DNA of 57,917 bases from Bacteroidota bacterium (GTDB lineage: Bacteria > Bacteroidota > Bacteroidia > B-17B0 > Aurantibacillaceae): assembly GCA_025362395.1 (NCBI GenBank), contig JANYGK010000038.1, positions 1 through 57,917 on the forward strand, given 5' to 3'. The notes under the pieces were generated by a model. The model ran no database searches and was not told where the DNA came from. It saw only the letters and a list, made by a program, of their open reading frames with translations. Made by a program: the position numbers and the translations under genes. Numbering within the stretch: the stretch's first letter is position 1; every line of letters begins with the position of its first letter. Below, piece by piece: positions 43,161-52,552 of the stretch.

Positions 43161-43736
43161 TTACTTTCTATAAAAATTCATTTCATCTATATACTGCCAT
43201 ACAGCAAGGGGTACAAAAAACGACACATCTTTTTTAAGCTTTAACGCGTTCCTGATAAATGTAGAGGAGATCTCCATTAAAGGAGCCTCAGTCATCACCA
43301 CATTAGGATGATCAAGCAATTCAGATTTTTCGCAATTGGGACGTGGATACACAAATAATTGATGGTGCTTTAAAATATGCTCAAAATTTTTCCATTTTGT
43401 AAATGATGCCAAATTATCTTCTCCTATAATTAAAGAAAATGTATGCGCCGGGTACTTCTCTGTTAAGTGTGCCAATGTATTAACTGTGTAAGACGGCTGA
43501 GAAAGGTTAAATTCAATATTACTGCTTTTCATTTTAGGGGTATTACCTATAGCCGCATTAACCATGTGCAGGCGCTGATTTTGATCAAGCAAAGACACTT
43601 TTTCTTTTAAAGGGTTATGCGGAGACACCACAAACCATACCTGATCGAGCTCCGTAAAAGAAGCCATATAGTTAGCCAGTGCCATGTGGCCTATATGAAC
43701 CGGGTTAAAAGAACCAAAAAACAAACCGATATGCAT
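43161..43736 (-). CDS. nadD: Nicotinate-nucleotide adenylyltransferase
   Basis: A 191-residue nucleotidyltransferase of NAD synthesis, converting nicotinate mononucleotide to deamido-NAD. GSFNPVHIGHM (residues 8-18) is the GxFxPxHxGH nucleotide-binding motif, VVSPHNPLKEK and GEDNLASFTKW are typical of NadD, and ISSTFIRNAL is the C-terminal SxTxxR signature. Length is normal. It is divergent from the DNA polymerase subunit gene, with a perfect inverted repeat in the space between. Confidence 0.95.
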   Translation of the reverse strand: MHIGLFFGSFNPVHIGHMALANYMASFTELDQVWFVVSPHNPLKEKVSLLDQNQRLHMVNAAIGNTPKMKSSNIEFNLSQPSYTVNTLAHLTEKYPAHTFSLIIGEDNLASFTKWKNFEHILKHHQLFVYPRPNCEKSELLDHPNVVMTEAPLMEISSTFIRNALKLKKDVSFFVPLAVWQYIDEMNFYRK

Positions 43737-43805
43737 ATAACAAATTTATCATTTTCCGGTAAATAAACTTTTATTAAGAACGATAAATAACTTAACCCCG
43801 CTTAA

Positions 43806-43842
43806 AATTTAAAGGTTCGCTCTCCGAAAAAACCTTTAAATT
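43806..43842. promoter_or_regulatory. Perfect 12-bp inverted repeat before the delta' gene
   Basis: AATTTAAAGGTT (43806-43817) and AACCTTTAAATT (43831-43842) are exact complements separated by 13 bases, ending five bases before the GTG start. It could be an operator or a hairpin in the leader. Confidence 0.5.
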
Positions 43843-43847
43843 AGCAC

Positions 43848-44972
43848 GTGTTTTTTAAAGATATTATAGGCCAAGAGGAGGTAAAAGAAAAGCTTTTACA
43901 CATGCTTAAAGATAGCCGCGTGCCGCATGCTCTATTATTTTCAGGGCCCGAAGGAAGCGGTAATTTACCCGCGGCCTTTGCCTTTATACAATATATATTT
44001 TGTACCAATAAACAGGAAACCGATTCCTGCGGGGTATGCCCTTCCTGTTTAAAAACATCCAAGTTGGTTCATCCCGATCTGCATTTGGTGTTTCCTATTT
44101 CAAAAAGTAAACATGTAAAAACCAGTAATGATCTTGTAAAAGAATTCAGGGAAACATTTTTGGAAACACCTTACATGTCTCTCAATGACTGGTTCAGCAG
44201 CTTAAGCTCTGAAAATAAACAACCGATCATCCCGGCTGATGAAGCCAATGATATTCTCAAAAAGCTTTCCTACACCAGCTACGAAGGCGGCTATAAAGTA
44301 ATGGTAATATGGCAGCCGGAAAAAATGAATACCGAATCTGCTAACAAGCTGCTTAAAATACTGGAAGAGCCTCCTGAAAAGACATTGTTTGTAATGGTAT
44401 GCAACAGCCCCGAACAATTATTGGCTACAATTATATCGAGAGTACAGCAAATTAATTTTTATAAGCTTGCGCCCGAAGAAATTAGCGCGGGTTTAGTAAA
44501 GCAGTTTCAATGTGACCCTACAGCTGCTAAACAAGCGGCCATGCTCAGTGATGGCAGTTACAGGGAAGCGCAACTGTTGTTGCAGCATGCTGATGGAGGA
44601 ACCACTTACCTGCAAAACTTTAGAACGTTTATGCTTATTGCTTTAAAGTTTGATGCGCCTAAAGCCGTTAATTGGGTAGATGAAAACGCACGGACAGGCA
44701 GAGAAAAACAAAAACAATTTTTGCAATACGGGCTCGAAATTTTCAGGGATTGTTTAATGATAAATTTCGGTAGTCCTGATTTGGTAAGGCATTCGGGTGA
44801 CGAAAAAGAATTTATTTCTAAGTTCTCCCGTTTCATCCATCAACGCAATTATGAAAAACTTTTAGAAGAATTTAATTCAGCGTTTTATTACATTGAACGA
44901 AATGCCAATCCTAAAATATTATTTATGGATCTCATCATGAAAACAAATGAGCTGCTAAACTTACCTGCTTAG
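43848..44972 (+). CDS. holB: DNA polymerase III subunit delta'
   Basis: A 374-residue AAA+ clamp-loader subunit. The P-loop reads SGPEGSGNLPAA, lacking the lysine of true ATPases, which is the mark of delta' rather than DnaX gamma/tau. A zinc module (CGVCPSC with an upstream cysteine) is followed by HPDLHLVFP and the sensor region LLKILEEPPEKTLFVMV. It starts at a GTG, and the ATG-free front MFFKDIIGQEEVKEKL matches the family beginning. It is convergent with the symporter gene, the stops being almost adjacent. Confidence 0.92.
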   Translation: MFFKDIIGQEEVKEKLLHMLKDSRVPHALLFSGPEGSGNLPAAFAFIQYIFCTNKQETDSCGVCPSCLKTSKLVHPDLHLVFPISKSKHVKTSNDLVKEFRETFLETPYMSLNDWFSSLSSENKQPIIPADEANDILKKLSYTSYEGGYKVMVIWQPEKMNTESANKLLKILEEPPEKTLFVMVCNSPEQLLATIISRVQQINFYKLAPEEISAGLVKQFQCDPTAAKQAAMLSDGSYREAQLLLQHADGGTTYLQNFRTFMLIALKFDAPKAVNWVDENARTGREKQKQFLQYGLEIFRDCLMINFGSPDLVRHSGDEKEFISKFSRFIHQRNYEKLLEEFNSAFYYIERNANPKILFMDLIMKTNELLNLPA

Positions 44973-44973
44973 C

Positions 44974-46185
44974 CTATCCTAAAGGTTCCCCTTTGACCAA
45001 CTCCGGTTCTGCAAATTCTTTTTCTGCTTTTGATATAACTATTGTAGCTACTCCGTTGCCAATAATATTAGTAATGGCCCTTGCTTCACTCATAAATTTA
45101 TCTACTCCCAATAAAAAAGCCAAGCCTTCTACCGGTATTTTATGTAAAGCGGTGAGCGTAGAAGCCAATACTATAAAACCGCTGCCGGTAACCCCTGCAG
45201 CACCTTTAGAGGTGATCATTAAAATGCCGATAATGCTTAACAGTTCCATAAATGACAAATCAACATTATATAACTGCGCAATAAAAATAACGGACATGGA
45301 TAAATAAATAGAAGTGCCGTCTAAATTAAAAGAGTAACCGGTAGGTACTACCAAACCCACAACCGATTTACTGCAACCCATTTTCTCAAGCTTCTTCATT
45401 AAGGACGGCATAGCAGGTTCGGAAGAAGAAGTTCCTAATACAATCAGTAATTCTTCTTTAATAGATTTTAAAAAATTCCAAATGCTTAGTTTATAATACC
45501 GCATTATAGAGCCCAGGATCACAAACACAAACAAGGCCATGGTTAAATAAACGCATAGCATTAATTTTCCTAAAGGCAACAGGGTTTGCAATCCGAATTT
45601 ACCAACCGCAAAGGCCATTCCGCCAAAAGCTCCCAAGGGTGCGAGATACATAACGTAGCGCAATGCTAAAAAAACATAGTGCGAAATTTTTTCTAAAGGT
45701 TTAATGAATGCGTATTTATTCTTTAAATTACTTAAAATAATTCCCGTTATAATTCCGGCAACTAATACCTGAAGCGTAAAATTTGACAGAAAAAAATTGA
45801 TCCAGCTGAAATTTTCGTTAGCATGTTGTGTATATTGTGAAGCATCTTTTACCGTAAGTCCTGCCATATCAATGCTGCCGGGCTGAACGATATATGCTGT
45901 TAATACGCCGATGCTTAAAGCAAGTGTGGAAACAATTTCAAAATACAGTAGTGCCTTTACGCCTACTCTGCCTACTTTTTTTAAACTATCAATACCTACA
46001 ATGCCCAATACAATGGTTAAAAAAATAATAGGGCCTATAAACAATTTAATGATATTAATGAAGGTCTTACCTATAATTTCCATTTTTACGCCTATGGCAG
46101 GGTAAAAATGCCCGAGTAATACGCCTGCAATAATGGCCGCCAATACTTGAACGGCAAGATTTGAAACTATTTTTTTTAAACTCAA
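44974..46185 (-). CDS. Dicarboxylate/amino acid:cation symporter (DAACS)
   Basis: A 403-residue transporter of the glutamate/dicarboxylate:cation symporter family, with eight membrane helices and two re-entrant hairpins. HP1 carries GTSSSEPAMPSLMKK (serine-rich motif), TM7 the PTGYSFNLDGTSIYLS motif, and HP2 the GVTGSGFIVLASTL loop, followed by an acidic MSEARAITN motif in TM8. It imports glutamate, aspartate or C4-dicarboxylates with H+ or Na+. It diverges from the acetyl-CoA synthetase gene, so carbon intake and activation genes lie back to back. Confidence 0.94.
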   Translation of the reverse strand: MSLKKIVSNLAVQVLAAIIAGVLLGHFYPAIGVKMEIIGKTFINIIKLFIGPIIFLTIVLGIVGIDSLKKVGRVGVKALLYFEIVSTLALSIGVLTAYIVQPGSIDMAGLTVKDASQYTQHANENFSWINFFLSNFTLQVLVAGIITGIILSNLKNKYAFIKPLEKISHYVFLALRYVMYLAPLGAFGGMAFAVGKFGLQTLLPLGKLMLCVYLTMALFVFVILGSIMRYYKLSIWNFLKSIKEELLIVLGTSSSEPAMPSLMKKLEKMGCSKSVVGLVVPTGYSFNLDGTSIYLSMSVIFIAQLYNVDLSFMELLSIIGILMITSKGAAGVTGSGFIVLASTLTALHKIPVEGLAFLLGVDKFMSEARAITNIIGNGVATIVISKAEKEFAEPELVKGEPLG

Positions 46186-46264
46186 AGCTTTTGCTAATTA
46201 AACAATATTAAGGTATTTTTAATATGTTTCAAAGTAACACCTAATTCCTTAATTTTATTACCTC

Positions 46265-48178
46265 ATGACTTATCCTTACCAACTTACATCTCTTGAAGCT
46301 TATAATGCCGCTTATAAAGAAAGCGTAGAAGAGCCTGAAAACTTTTGGGCTACGATTGCCGAAAATTTTACATGGCATAAAAAATGGGATAAAGTATTGG
46401 AGTGGGATTTTAAAACAGCCGATACAAAATGGTTTATCGGAGGTAAATTAAATATTACAGAAAACTGCATAGACAGGCACTTAGAGAAGAACAGTAATAC
46501 GCCCGCCATTATATGGGAAACCAATGATCCTAAAGAAAAGAACCTTACCTTAACTTATAAAGAGCTTCATCTAAGAGTTTGCCAAATGGCACACGTTTTA
46601 AAAAATAACGGTGTAAAGAAAGGTGACCGCGTATGCTTATACATGGGCATGACACCGGAGTTGGCTATTGCTACATTAGCATGCGCACGCATCGGTGCCA
46701 TTCACTCTGTTATTTTCGGAGGCTTTTCCGCTCAGGCTATAGCAGACCGGTTACAGGATGCTAAGGCAGAATATATTATTACAAGTGATGGTGCATACCG
46801 TGCCGCTAAAGACATTCTTTTAAAAGCAGTAGTGGACGAAGCGTTAGTAAGCTGCCCATTCGTAAAAAAAGTAATAGTTACCAAGCGTACTCATGTTGCT
46901 GTTACCATGCAACACGACAGAGATGTATGGTTGGAAGATGAATTGAAAAAAGTAAAAGAATCCGGGTTAACCGATTACAAAGCGGAAGTAATGGACGCGG
47001 AAGATCCTTTATTTATTTTATATACATCGGGCTCCACAGGTAAGCCTAAAGGTGTTGTGCATACTATTGGCGGCTACATGGTTTGGGCCAACTATACATT
47101 CGTTAATGTGTTTCAATACAAGCCCGGACAAATACATTTTTGTACGGCCGATATAGGATGGATCACCGGGCACAGCTATATTGTGTACGGGCCTTTAAGC
47201 GCGGGAGCTACATCACTTTTATTTGAAGGAGTGCCTACATGGCCTGATGCCGGTAGGTTTTGGGAGATTATCGACAAACATAAAGTTGATATTTTATATA
47301 CAGCACCTACTGCCATCCGGAGTTTAATGGGCTTTGGATTAGATCCTGTAAAAGATAAAAAACTAAGCTCTTTAAAAGTATTGGGATCTGTTGGAGAGCC
47401 TATTAATGAAGAAGCCTGGCATTGGTATCATACCAACATAGGTAAGGAAAAATGCCCTGTAGTGGATACCTGGTGGCAGACAGAAACCGGTGGAATTATG
47501 ATCTCCAATCTTGCAGGAATTACCCCGGAAAAACCGTCTTATGCTACATTACCTTTGCCGGGAGTGCAACCTTGCTTAGTAGACGAGGCAGGTATGGTGA
47601 TTGAAGGAAATGATGTAAGCGGTAATTTATGTATTAAGTTCCCTTGGCCGGGTATTATCCGTACTACTTACGGAGATCATGAGCGTTGCAAGCAAACATA
47701 TTTTACGGCTTATCAAAACATGTATTTTACGGGAGACGGTTGTCTGCGTGACAAAGAAGGGAATTATAAAATTACGGGCCGTGTAGATGATGTATTGAAT
47801 GTAAGCGGGCACCGCATAGGTACCGCGGAAGTAGAAAATGCCATTAACATGCATGATGCCATTATTGAGAGCGCTGTAGTCGGCTATCCGCATGATATTA
47901 AAGGACAAGGCATTTATGCTTATGTAATCTGTGATGCCGGTAAAACAGGCGATGATAAAACTAAACAGGAAATTATTGCCATGGTGACTAAAATGATAGG
48001 TCCAATTGCAAAACCTGATAAAATACAGTTTGTACCGGGCTTACCTAAAACACGATCCGGTAAAATTATGCGCCGTATTTTAAGAAAAATTGCTGAAGGG
48101 GATACAGGAAATTTAGGTGATACCAGTACATTGTTGGATCCTGCGTTGGTGGACGTGATTGTAAAAGAGAAAGTTTAA
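46265..48178 (+). CDS. acs: Acetyl-CoA synthetase
   Basis: A 637-residue AMP-forming acetate:CoA ligase. The P-loop-like motif is FILYTSGSTGKPKGVVHT, the A5 region WWQTETGG, and the hinge/A8 TGRVDDVLNVSGHRIGTAE; the C-terminal PKTRSGKIMRRILRKI contains the lysine acetylated by Pat in relatives. It makes acetyl-CoA from acetate and ATP. Length is normal. It is divergent from the symporter gene, and the broken HNH gene begins four bases after its stop. Confidence 0.96.
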   Translation: MTYPYQLTSLEAYNAAYKESVEEPENFWATIAENFTWHKKWDKVLEWDFKTADTKWFIGGKLNITENCIDRHLEKNSNTPAIIWETNDPKEKNLTLTYKELHLRVCQMAHVLKNNGVKKGDRVCLYMGMTPELAIATLACARIGAIHSVIFGGFSAQAIADRLQDAKAEYIITSDGAYRAAKDILLKAVVDEALVSCPFVKKVIVTKRTHVAVTMQHDRDVWLEDELKKVKESGLTDYKAEVMDAEDPLFILYTSGSTGKPKGVVHTIGGYMVWANYTFVNVFQYKPGQIHFCTADIGWITGHSYIVYGPLSAGATSLLFEGVPTWPDAGRFWEIIDKHKVDILYTAPTAIRSLMGFGLDPVKDKKLSSLKVLGSVGEPINEEAWHWYHTNIGKEKCPVVDTWWQTETGGIMISNLAGITPEKPSYATLPLPGVQPCLVDEAGMVIEGNDVSGNLCIKFPWPGIIRTTYGDHERCKQTYFTAYQNMYFTGDGCLRDKEGNYKITGRVDDVLNVSGHRIGTAEVENAINMHDAIIESAVVGYPHDIKGQGIYAYVICDAGKTGDDKTKQEIIAMVTKMIGPIAKPDKIQFVPGLPKTRSGKIMRRILRKIAEGDTGNLGDTSTLLDPALVDVIVKEKV

Positions 48179-48181
48179 ACA

Positions 48182-48612
48182 ATGCATTTTGAAGATTGGT
48201 ATAACAGTTACTTAGAATTACTCAAAGAATCTGAGTGGCGAGAAAAACGTTTGAAAATATTAGAACGTGATTTTTTTAAGTGCGTAGATTGTGGCTGCGC
48301 ATAGATATATCTCATCACATACATCACGAATACTATTTAAAACATAGTTCCCCGTGGCAAGTTCCAGATTCTTGTTTGGTTACGCTATGTAAAAATTGTC
48401 ATGATAAAAGGCATCTTGAAGAAGGAATTCCTTGGTACGACATTGTAAATGGCAATCTCGTAGTAATTTCAGGATGTGATAGATGTGGAGGCTCTGGTAA
48501 TATCAAAGATTATAAACACATTCAAGGCGGGATTTGCTTTAAATGTAACGGGAATTGGTATACAAATAAGGAAATTTTTAAAATCATACATGAAAGAATA
48601 AAGAAAAAATAA
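48182..48612 (+). pseudogene. HNH endonuclease-like gene with a frameshift
   Basis: The first frame starts with an ATG at 48182 and runs 40 residues to a TAG at 48302-48304 (SEWREKRLKILERDFFKC and VDCGC). The second frame, one base behind, continues with IDISHHIHHEYYLKH, LVTLCKNCHDKRH, and a cysteine-rich zinc-like tail (SGCDRCGGSGN, GICFKCNGNWY). Joined, they give a complete HNH protein: CxxC, HH and CxxCH in family order. The shift lies between 48280 and 48304. I see no slippery heptamer there that would make it programmed, so I read it as a broken gene or an assembly error. It directly follows acs on the same strand. Confidence 0.75.
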
Positions 48613-48663
48613 TCTTTACAAAGTTAAGATTATAAAACAAGTTCAGGTGACTCTATGGAATGG

Positions 48664-49140
48664 CTATTTAATTTCTTCCAAACTTTTCATTACTTTTTCT
48701 TTAAGCTCTTCTTTAAATAAAATTAATTTATCATAAATAGCTTTGTCTTGACAGCCTAATATTTGTGCTGCTAAAATGCCCGCGTTTTGCGCTGCATTAA
48801 CAGCCACTGTAGCAACCGGTACGCCATTTGGCATTTGTACAATGGATAATAAAGAGTCCCAGCCGTCGATAGAATTACTTGATTTTACGGGAACGCCAAT
48901 AACAGGTAAAGCGGTTAAAGAAGCAACCATACCCGGTAAATGTGCTGCGCCGCCTGCTCCTGCAATAATTACTTTTAGTCCGTTAGCATATGCGTTTTTA
49001 GCATATTCAAACATGCGTTCCGGTGTGCGGTGCGCCGAAACAATGGTTACTTCGTGAGGAATATTTAATTTTTTTAAAAATTCAGCGGCTTCATTCATAA
49101 TCTTAAGATCACTGCTGCTGCCCATTATAATGCCTACCAT
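48664..49140 (-). CDS. purE: 5-(carboxyamino)imidazole ribonucleotide mutase
   Basis: A 158-residue class I PurE of purine synthesis, which moves the carboxylate of N5-CAIR to give CAIR. The motifs [23 protein letters not shown] and [16 protein letters not shown] are all present. It follows purK by 38 bases on the same strand, so the two consecutive steps are co-expressed. Confidence 0.96.
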   Translation of the reverse strand: MVGIIMGSSSDLKIMNEAAEFLKKLNIPHEVTIVSAHRTPERMFEYAKNAYANGLKVIIAGAGGAAHLPGMVASLTALPVIGVPVKSSNSIDGWDSLLSIVQMPNGVPVATVAVNAAQNAGILAAQILGCQDKAIYDKLILFKEELKEKVMKSLEEIK

Positions 49141-49178
49141 ATCAATTAGTAAATTAAAGAGTTATTAATTAGTGAATC

Positions 49179-50327
49179 CTATGAAATAATTTTTACAATA
49201 TCTTTTACGGTGATTGCTTTTTTCTTTGCAAGGTTCAAATCATCATCTATCACTGTAATATGGCCCATTTTACGAAATGGCTTCGTTGTTGTTTTTCCGT
49301 ATAAATGAACATACACGCCTTTATATTTTAGAGCATCGCTGAGACCTTCATACTTTGCCGGGCCTTCATGATTTTTTTCTCCCAGTAAATTTATCATCAC
49401 CGCCGGTTTAATAATAGACGTATCGCCCAACGGTAAATTTAAAATAGCGCGTAAATGTTGTTCAAACTGCGAAGTAATATTCGCTTCAATAGTTTGATGC
49501 CCGCTATTATGAGGGCGTGGGGCTACTTCATTCACTAAAACTTTACCGTCTTTTGTTACAAATAATTCAACAGCAAGGATGCCTACAATATTTAATTTTT
49601 CTGCAATTTTTACGGCAATGTCTATCGCTTGTTTATCAATAGATTTTTTAATATCGGCGGGTGAAAATAAGAATTCCACTAAGTTAGCTTCGGGATTAAA
49701 TTCACATTCAACAGCCGGGAAACATTTTACTTCACCACTTTCATTACGGGCTACGATAACGGAGATCTCTTTTTCAAAATCAACCAATCTTTCCAATACA
49801 CTCGGTGCTTCAAAGGCCCGTTCAATTTTATTGGGATGCCCAAGTTTCACAACACCTTTACCGTCGTAGCCTCCGGTACGAAGCTTTTGGAAGAACGGAA
49901 AAAAATCGCGGTATTTCTCAATCTGCTCTTTGTTTTCTACTAAAAAAAAATCAGGGCTCGGGATATCATTACGTTGATAAAACATTTTTTGTAACCCTTT
50001 ATCCTTTATTATTTCAATAACTTCCGGTTGAGGAAATACTTTTTTGCCTTCTTTTTGTAAAGCCTTTAAAGCTTCCACATTTACGTTTTCAATTTCAATG
50101 GTAATAATATCCTTATCCTTCCCGAATTTATAAACTGTATCGTAATCGGTTAGGCTGCCTTTTGTAAACTCATTGGCTATGGCTTTGCAAGGAGCATTGG
50201 CATCAGGGTCGAGGCAACAAATGTACAGGTTGTAATTAATAGCACTTTGTATCATCATGCGGCCCAACTGCCCGCCGCCAAGTACGCCAATTTTTAGTTT
50301 ATCGGGTTGAAAATAAGTCACGGGCAA
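49179..50327 (-). CDS. purK: 5-(carboxyamino)imidazole ribonucleotide synthase
   Basis: A 382-residue ATP-grasp enzyme that carboxylates AIR to N5-CAIR. IGVLGGGQLGRMM opens the fold, and the ATP-grasp parts KLRTGGYDGKGVVKL, VERLVDFEKEISVIVARN and NEVAPRPHNSGHQTIEA are clear. No ATG precedes the conserved start: the frame opens with TTG at 50327, and a GTG lies two codons later. TAACTTTG at 50332-50325 on the minus strand is a match to the -7 consensus, which would put the transcription start near 50319, so translation may begin at or close to the 5' end. PurE is the next gene. Confidence 0.95.
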   Translation of the reverse strand: MPVTYFQPDKLKIGVLGGGQLGRMMIQSAINYNLYICCLDPDANAPCKAIANEFTKGSLTDYDTVYKFGKDKDIITIEIENVNVEALKALQKEGKKVFPQPEVIEIIKDKGLQKMFYQRNDIPSPDFFLVENKEQIEKYRDFFPFFQKLRTGGYDGKGVVKLGHPNKIERAFEAPSVLERLVDFEKEISVIVARNESGEVKCFPAVECEFNPEANLVEFLFSPADIKKSIDKQAIDIAVKIAEKLNIVGILAVELFVTKDGKVLVNEVAPRPHNSGHQTIEANITSQFEQHLRAILNLPLGDTSIIKPAVMINLLGEKNHEGPAKYEGLSDALKYKGVYVHLYGKTTTKPFRKMGHITVIDDDLNLAKKKAITVKDIVKIIS

Positions 50328-50380
50328 AGTTACTATTTATTTGGATTTTTAGAATTGCACTATTAGAAATACTATTAAAT

Positions 50381-50404
50381 AAAAAAACCGCTTTAAAAGC
50401 GGTT
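50381..50404 (-). terminator. Terminator of the THX gene
   Basis: AACCGCTT (50386-50393) and AAGCGGTT (50397-50404) form an 8-bp stem with a 3-base loop; on the minus strand seven T residues follow (50387-50381). It lies eight bases after the THX stop. Confidence 0.85.
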
Positions 50405-50411
50405 CTTCTAA

Positions 50412-50588
50412 TTATTTTGCTGCTTTTTTAGCGGCTGCTTTTTTCGGAGCTGCTTTCTTTTCAGTTGCTGCGCCTTCTGTTGCTTTTGCCGGTGCAGTTG
50501 TTGATTTTGCTTTGTTACGCGGACGAAGATTTCCAAATGAACCTACTTGAATTTTACCGCGTCTTGATTTTTGGTCACCTTTTCCCAT
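50412..50588 (-). CDS. 30S ribosomal protein THX, with basic Ala/Lys tail
   Basis: A 58-residue frame with the start MGKGDQKSRRGKIQVGSFGN, which matches the THX (bTHX) family, a tiny protein sitting in the head of the small ribosomal subunit. The front 26 residues are the family core. The rest is a low-complexity tail of Ala, Lys, Thr and Pro (EKKAAPKKAAAKKAAK), longer than in Thermus. A terminator follows at once. The frame is short but has a start, correct family sequence and a terminator, so it is convincing. Confidence 0.86.
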   Translation of the reverse strand: MGKGDQKSRRGKIQVGSFGNLRPRNKAKSTTAPAKATEGAATEKKAAPKKAAAKKAAK

Positions 50589-50652
50589 AATACTGTATTT
50601 TAAATTATTTTATCAAAAGTAACTTATTTTATCAAATCTTCAAATAAAAAAA

Positions 50653-52332
50653 TCAGAATCGTTTATTGGCATTAAAGGGCTTAACAGGCTTTGCGATAGT
50701 AGTTAATATGGATGTCATTTTTTTTGGATCAGCTAATAACTTCTTTGCTTCAGCCACATCCATATCATATTTTAAAGCAGTTTCAATTCTTCCTTTCTGA
50801 AATTCAAAACGCGACGTAATCTCTTCTTCAATAAATTCCTTGATCTCCGCTTTAAATCGCATCAAATCATCTTTTTTATTCGCGTTCATTTTATTAAGCA
50901 GCGCTTCGTATTCCGGTTTAATACTTTCATAATATTTTTCCTTGGTCGCGTCTTCTTTTAATTCTTCCAAAGCAAAATCACTTTGTGTTACATACTTGTA
51001 ATCTTTATCTTTCATATAGCTTACAAATTCAGTATAATCAGCATCGGGTAAATTAAAGCTAGCTGCTTTTGCCAGTAATTGCGGGTGTTTTAGAAGGTAT
51101 GTATTTACATAATTAAAAATATGGTTCTTATTTAAAAGTGCCACTAATACATTACTGTATTTTACATCTTCCGTTTTTTGATCGGGTAAAATTCCCGCTC
51201 CGTCATAAACAATACGTCCGTTCTTGGTTTTAAAAGCCGTTATCAAAGAGTCAGGTACATGTTCCACTCTTCCTTCCTCGTCTTTATGCGTATAATCTAA
51301 AGCCTGTATGCAACGGCCGCTCGGTATATAATATTTTGCCACCGTTACCTTTAATTTAGTGTTATAGGTTAAATCACGGGTTTGCTGCACTAATCCTTTA
51401 CCGTACGAACGTTGCCCTATAATTACGGCCCTGTCCAAATCCTGCAAAGCACCTGATACAATTTCAGAGGCGGAGGCTGAATTATTATCAACCAAAACCA
51501 CTAAAGGCATTTGAGTATCTACCGCATTATTCACCGATAAGTATTGCTTATCCCAATCCTTTACTTTGCCCTTAGTAAACACTACTTCATTTCCTTTATT
51601 TACAAAAATGTTAACAATGTTTACGGCCTCCTGCAATAAGCCTCCCGGGTTCCCCCTCAGGTCGAAAATAAGTGATTTACAGTTTTTTTCTTTTAATTTT
51701 AAAAATGCTTCCTTCACTTCATTCGAACAATTGTCTGTAAAACTTGTGAGTTTAATATAACCTATTTCACCGCTTAACATGCCTGCGTATGGCACTGCTT
51801 TTATTTTTATCTCTTCTCTCATTAAGCTTACATCAACAGCAGCGGGTTGGCCAAGGTGAATCACTTTTAATTTAATGGGCGTTCCGGCCTGGCCTTTTAA
51901 CATCGTGGTTATTTCTTCTGTTTTTTTCTTGCTTACATCAACACCATTTACCTCTATAATCTCATCTCCCGCGCGCAGCCCTGCTTTATATGCCGAAAAG
52001 TTTTCATAAGGCTCTGTAATGGTGATTTTATTATTTACATCCTGTATCAAAGCGCCTATGCCTCCGTACTCGCCTGTGGTCATATACCTATAATCTTCAA
52101 TATCGTTTTCGGTATAATAATTTGTATAAGGATCTAAAGAAGCCAGCATGGCCTCAATGCCGGTTTTCATTAATTGCCCCGGTTTTGTTTCATCCACATA
52201 AGCAATATTGAGCTCGCGGTATAAGGTATTAAAAATGTCAAGGTTTTTAGATACCTCAAAATAATCCTGCGAGAAACTGAACGTAAACGCGGCCCCAACG
52301 CATAAACACAGTATAATAATATATTTTTTCAT
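50653..52332 (-). CDS. S41-family C-terminal processing protease (CtpA/Prc-like)
   Basis: A 559-residue periplasmic protease. Signal peptide MKKYIIILCLCVGAAFTFSF, an N-terminal helical part (MLASLDPYTNYYTEND), a PDZ domain (SAYKAGLRAGDEIIEVNGVD, about 115-180) and the S41 core, where the nucleophile serine lies in VDNNSASASEIVSGALQD and the general-base lysine in SYGKGLVQQT. A ~180-residue C-terminal extension of helices follows. Such enzymes trim C-termini of envelope proteins. The divergent neighbour is the Lon-N-domain protein; between them (52333-52552) I see only a possible -7 element, TAACTTTG at 52498-52505 on the plus strand. Confidence 0.93.
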   Translation of the reverse strand: MKKYIIILCLCVGAAFTFSFSQDYFEVSKNLDIFNTLYRELNIAYVDETKPGQLMKTGIEAMLASLDPYTNYYTENDIEDYRYMTTGEYGGIGALIQDVNNKITITEPYENFSAYKAGLRAGDEIIEVNGVDVSKKKTEEITTMLKGQAGTPIKLKVIHLGQPAAVDVSLMREEIKIKAVPYAGMLSGEIGYIKLTSFTDNCSNEVKEAFLKLKEKNCKSLIFDLRGNPGGLLQEAVNIVNIFVNKGNEVVFTKGKVKDWDKQYLSVNNAVDTQMPLVVLVDNNSASASEIVSGALQDLDRAVIIGQRSYGKGLVQQTRDLTYNTKLKVTVAKYYIPSGRCIQALDYTHKDEEGRVEHVPDSLITAFKTKNGRIVYDGAGILPDQKTEDVKYSNVLVALLNKNHIFNYVNTYLLKHPQLLAKAASFNLPDADYTEFVSYMKDKDYKYVTQSDFALEELKEDATKEKYYESIKPEYEALLNKMNANKKDDLMRFKAEIKEFIEEEITSRFEFQKGRIETALKYDMDVAEAKKLLADPKKMTSILTTIAKPVKPFNANKRF

Positions 52333-52552
52333 GAATTAATTTTAAAACAAGATTAAAAATACATCAAAAAACCGAGGTAATAATTACCGTTTATGTTTTT
52401 TTATAAAATAAAACCGGTTGTTTGGTTGAGTAGACATATTCACTAAGTGAGTAAGCGGTTTCAATCAATTGGCATTATATTTTAGGAACGTTATTTGTAA
52501 CTTTGAGGAGCATCCCTGAGTTAATAAGAAACCCATTAAAATTAATTTGAAA

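Noticed and set aside
48270-48304. Programmed -1 frameshift in the HNH gene
   Set aside because: The T-run at 48271-48277 lies before an in-frame stop of the second frame (48277-48279), so slippage there would terminate; no other slippery heptamer is visible in the overlap.
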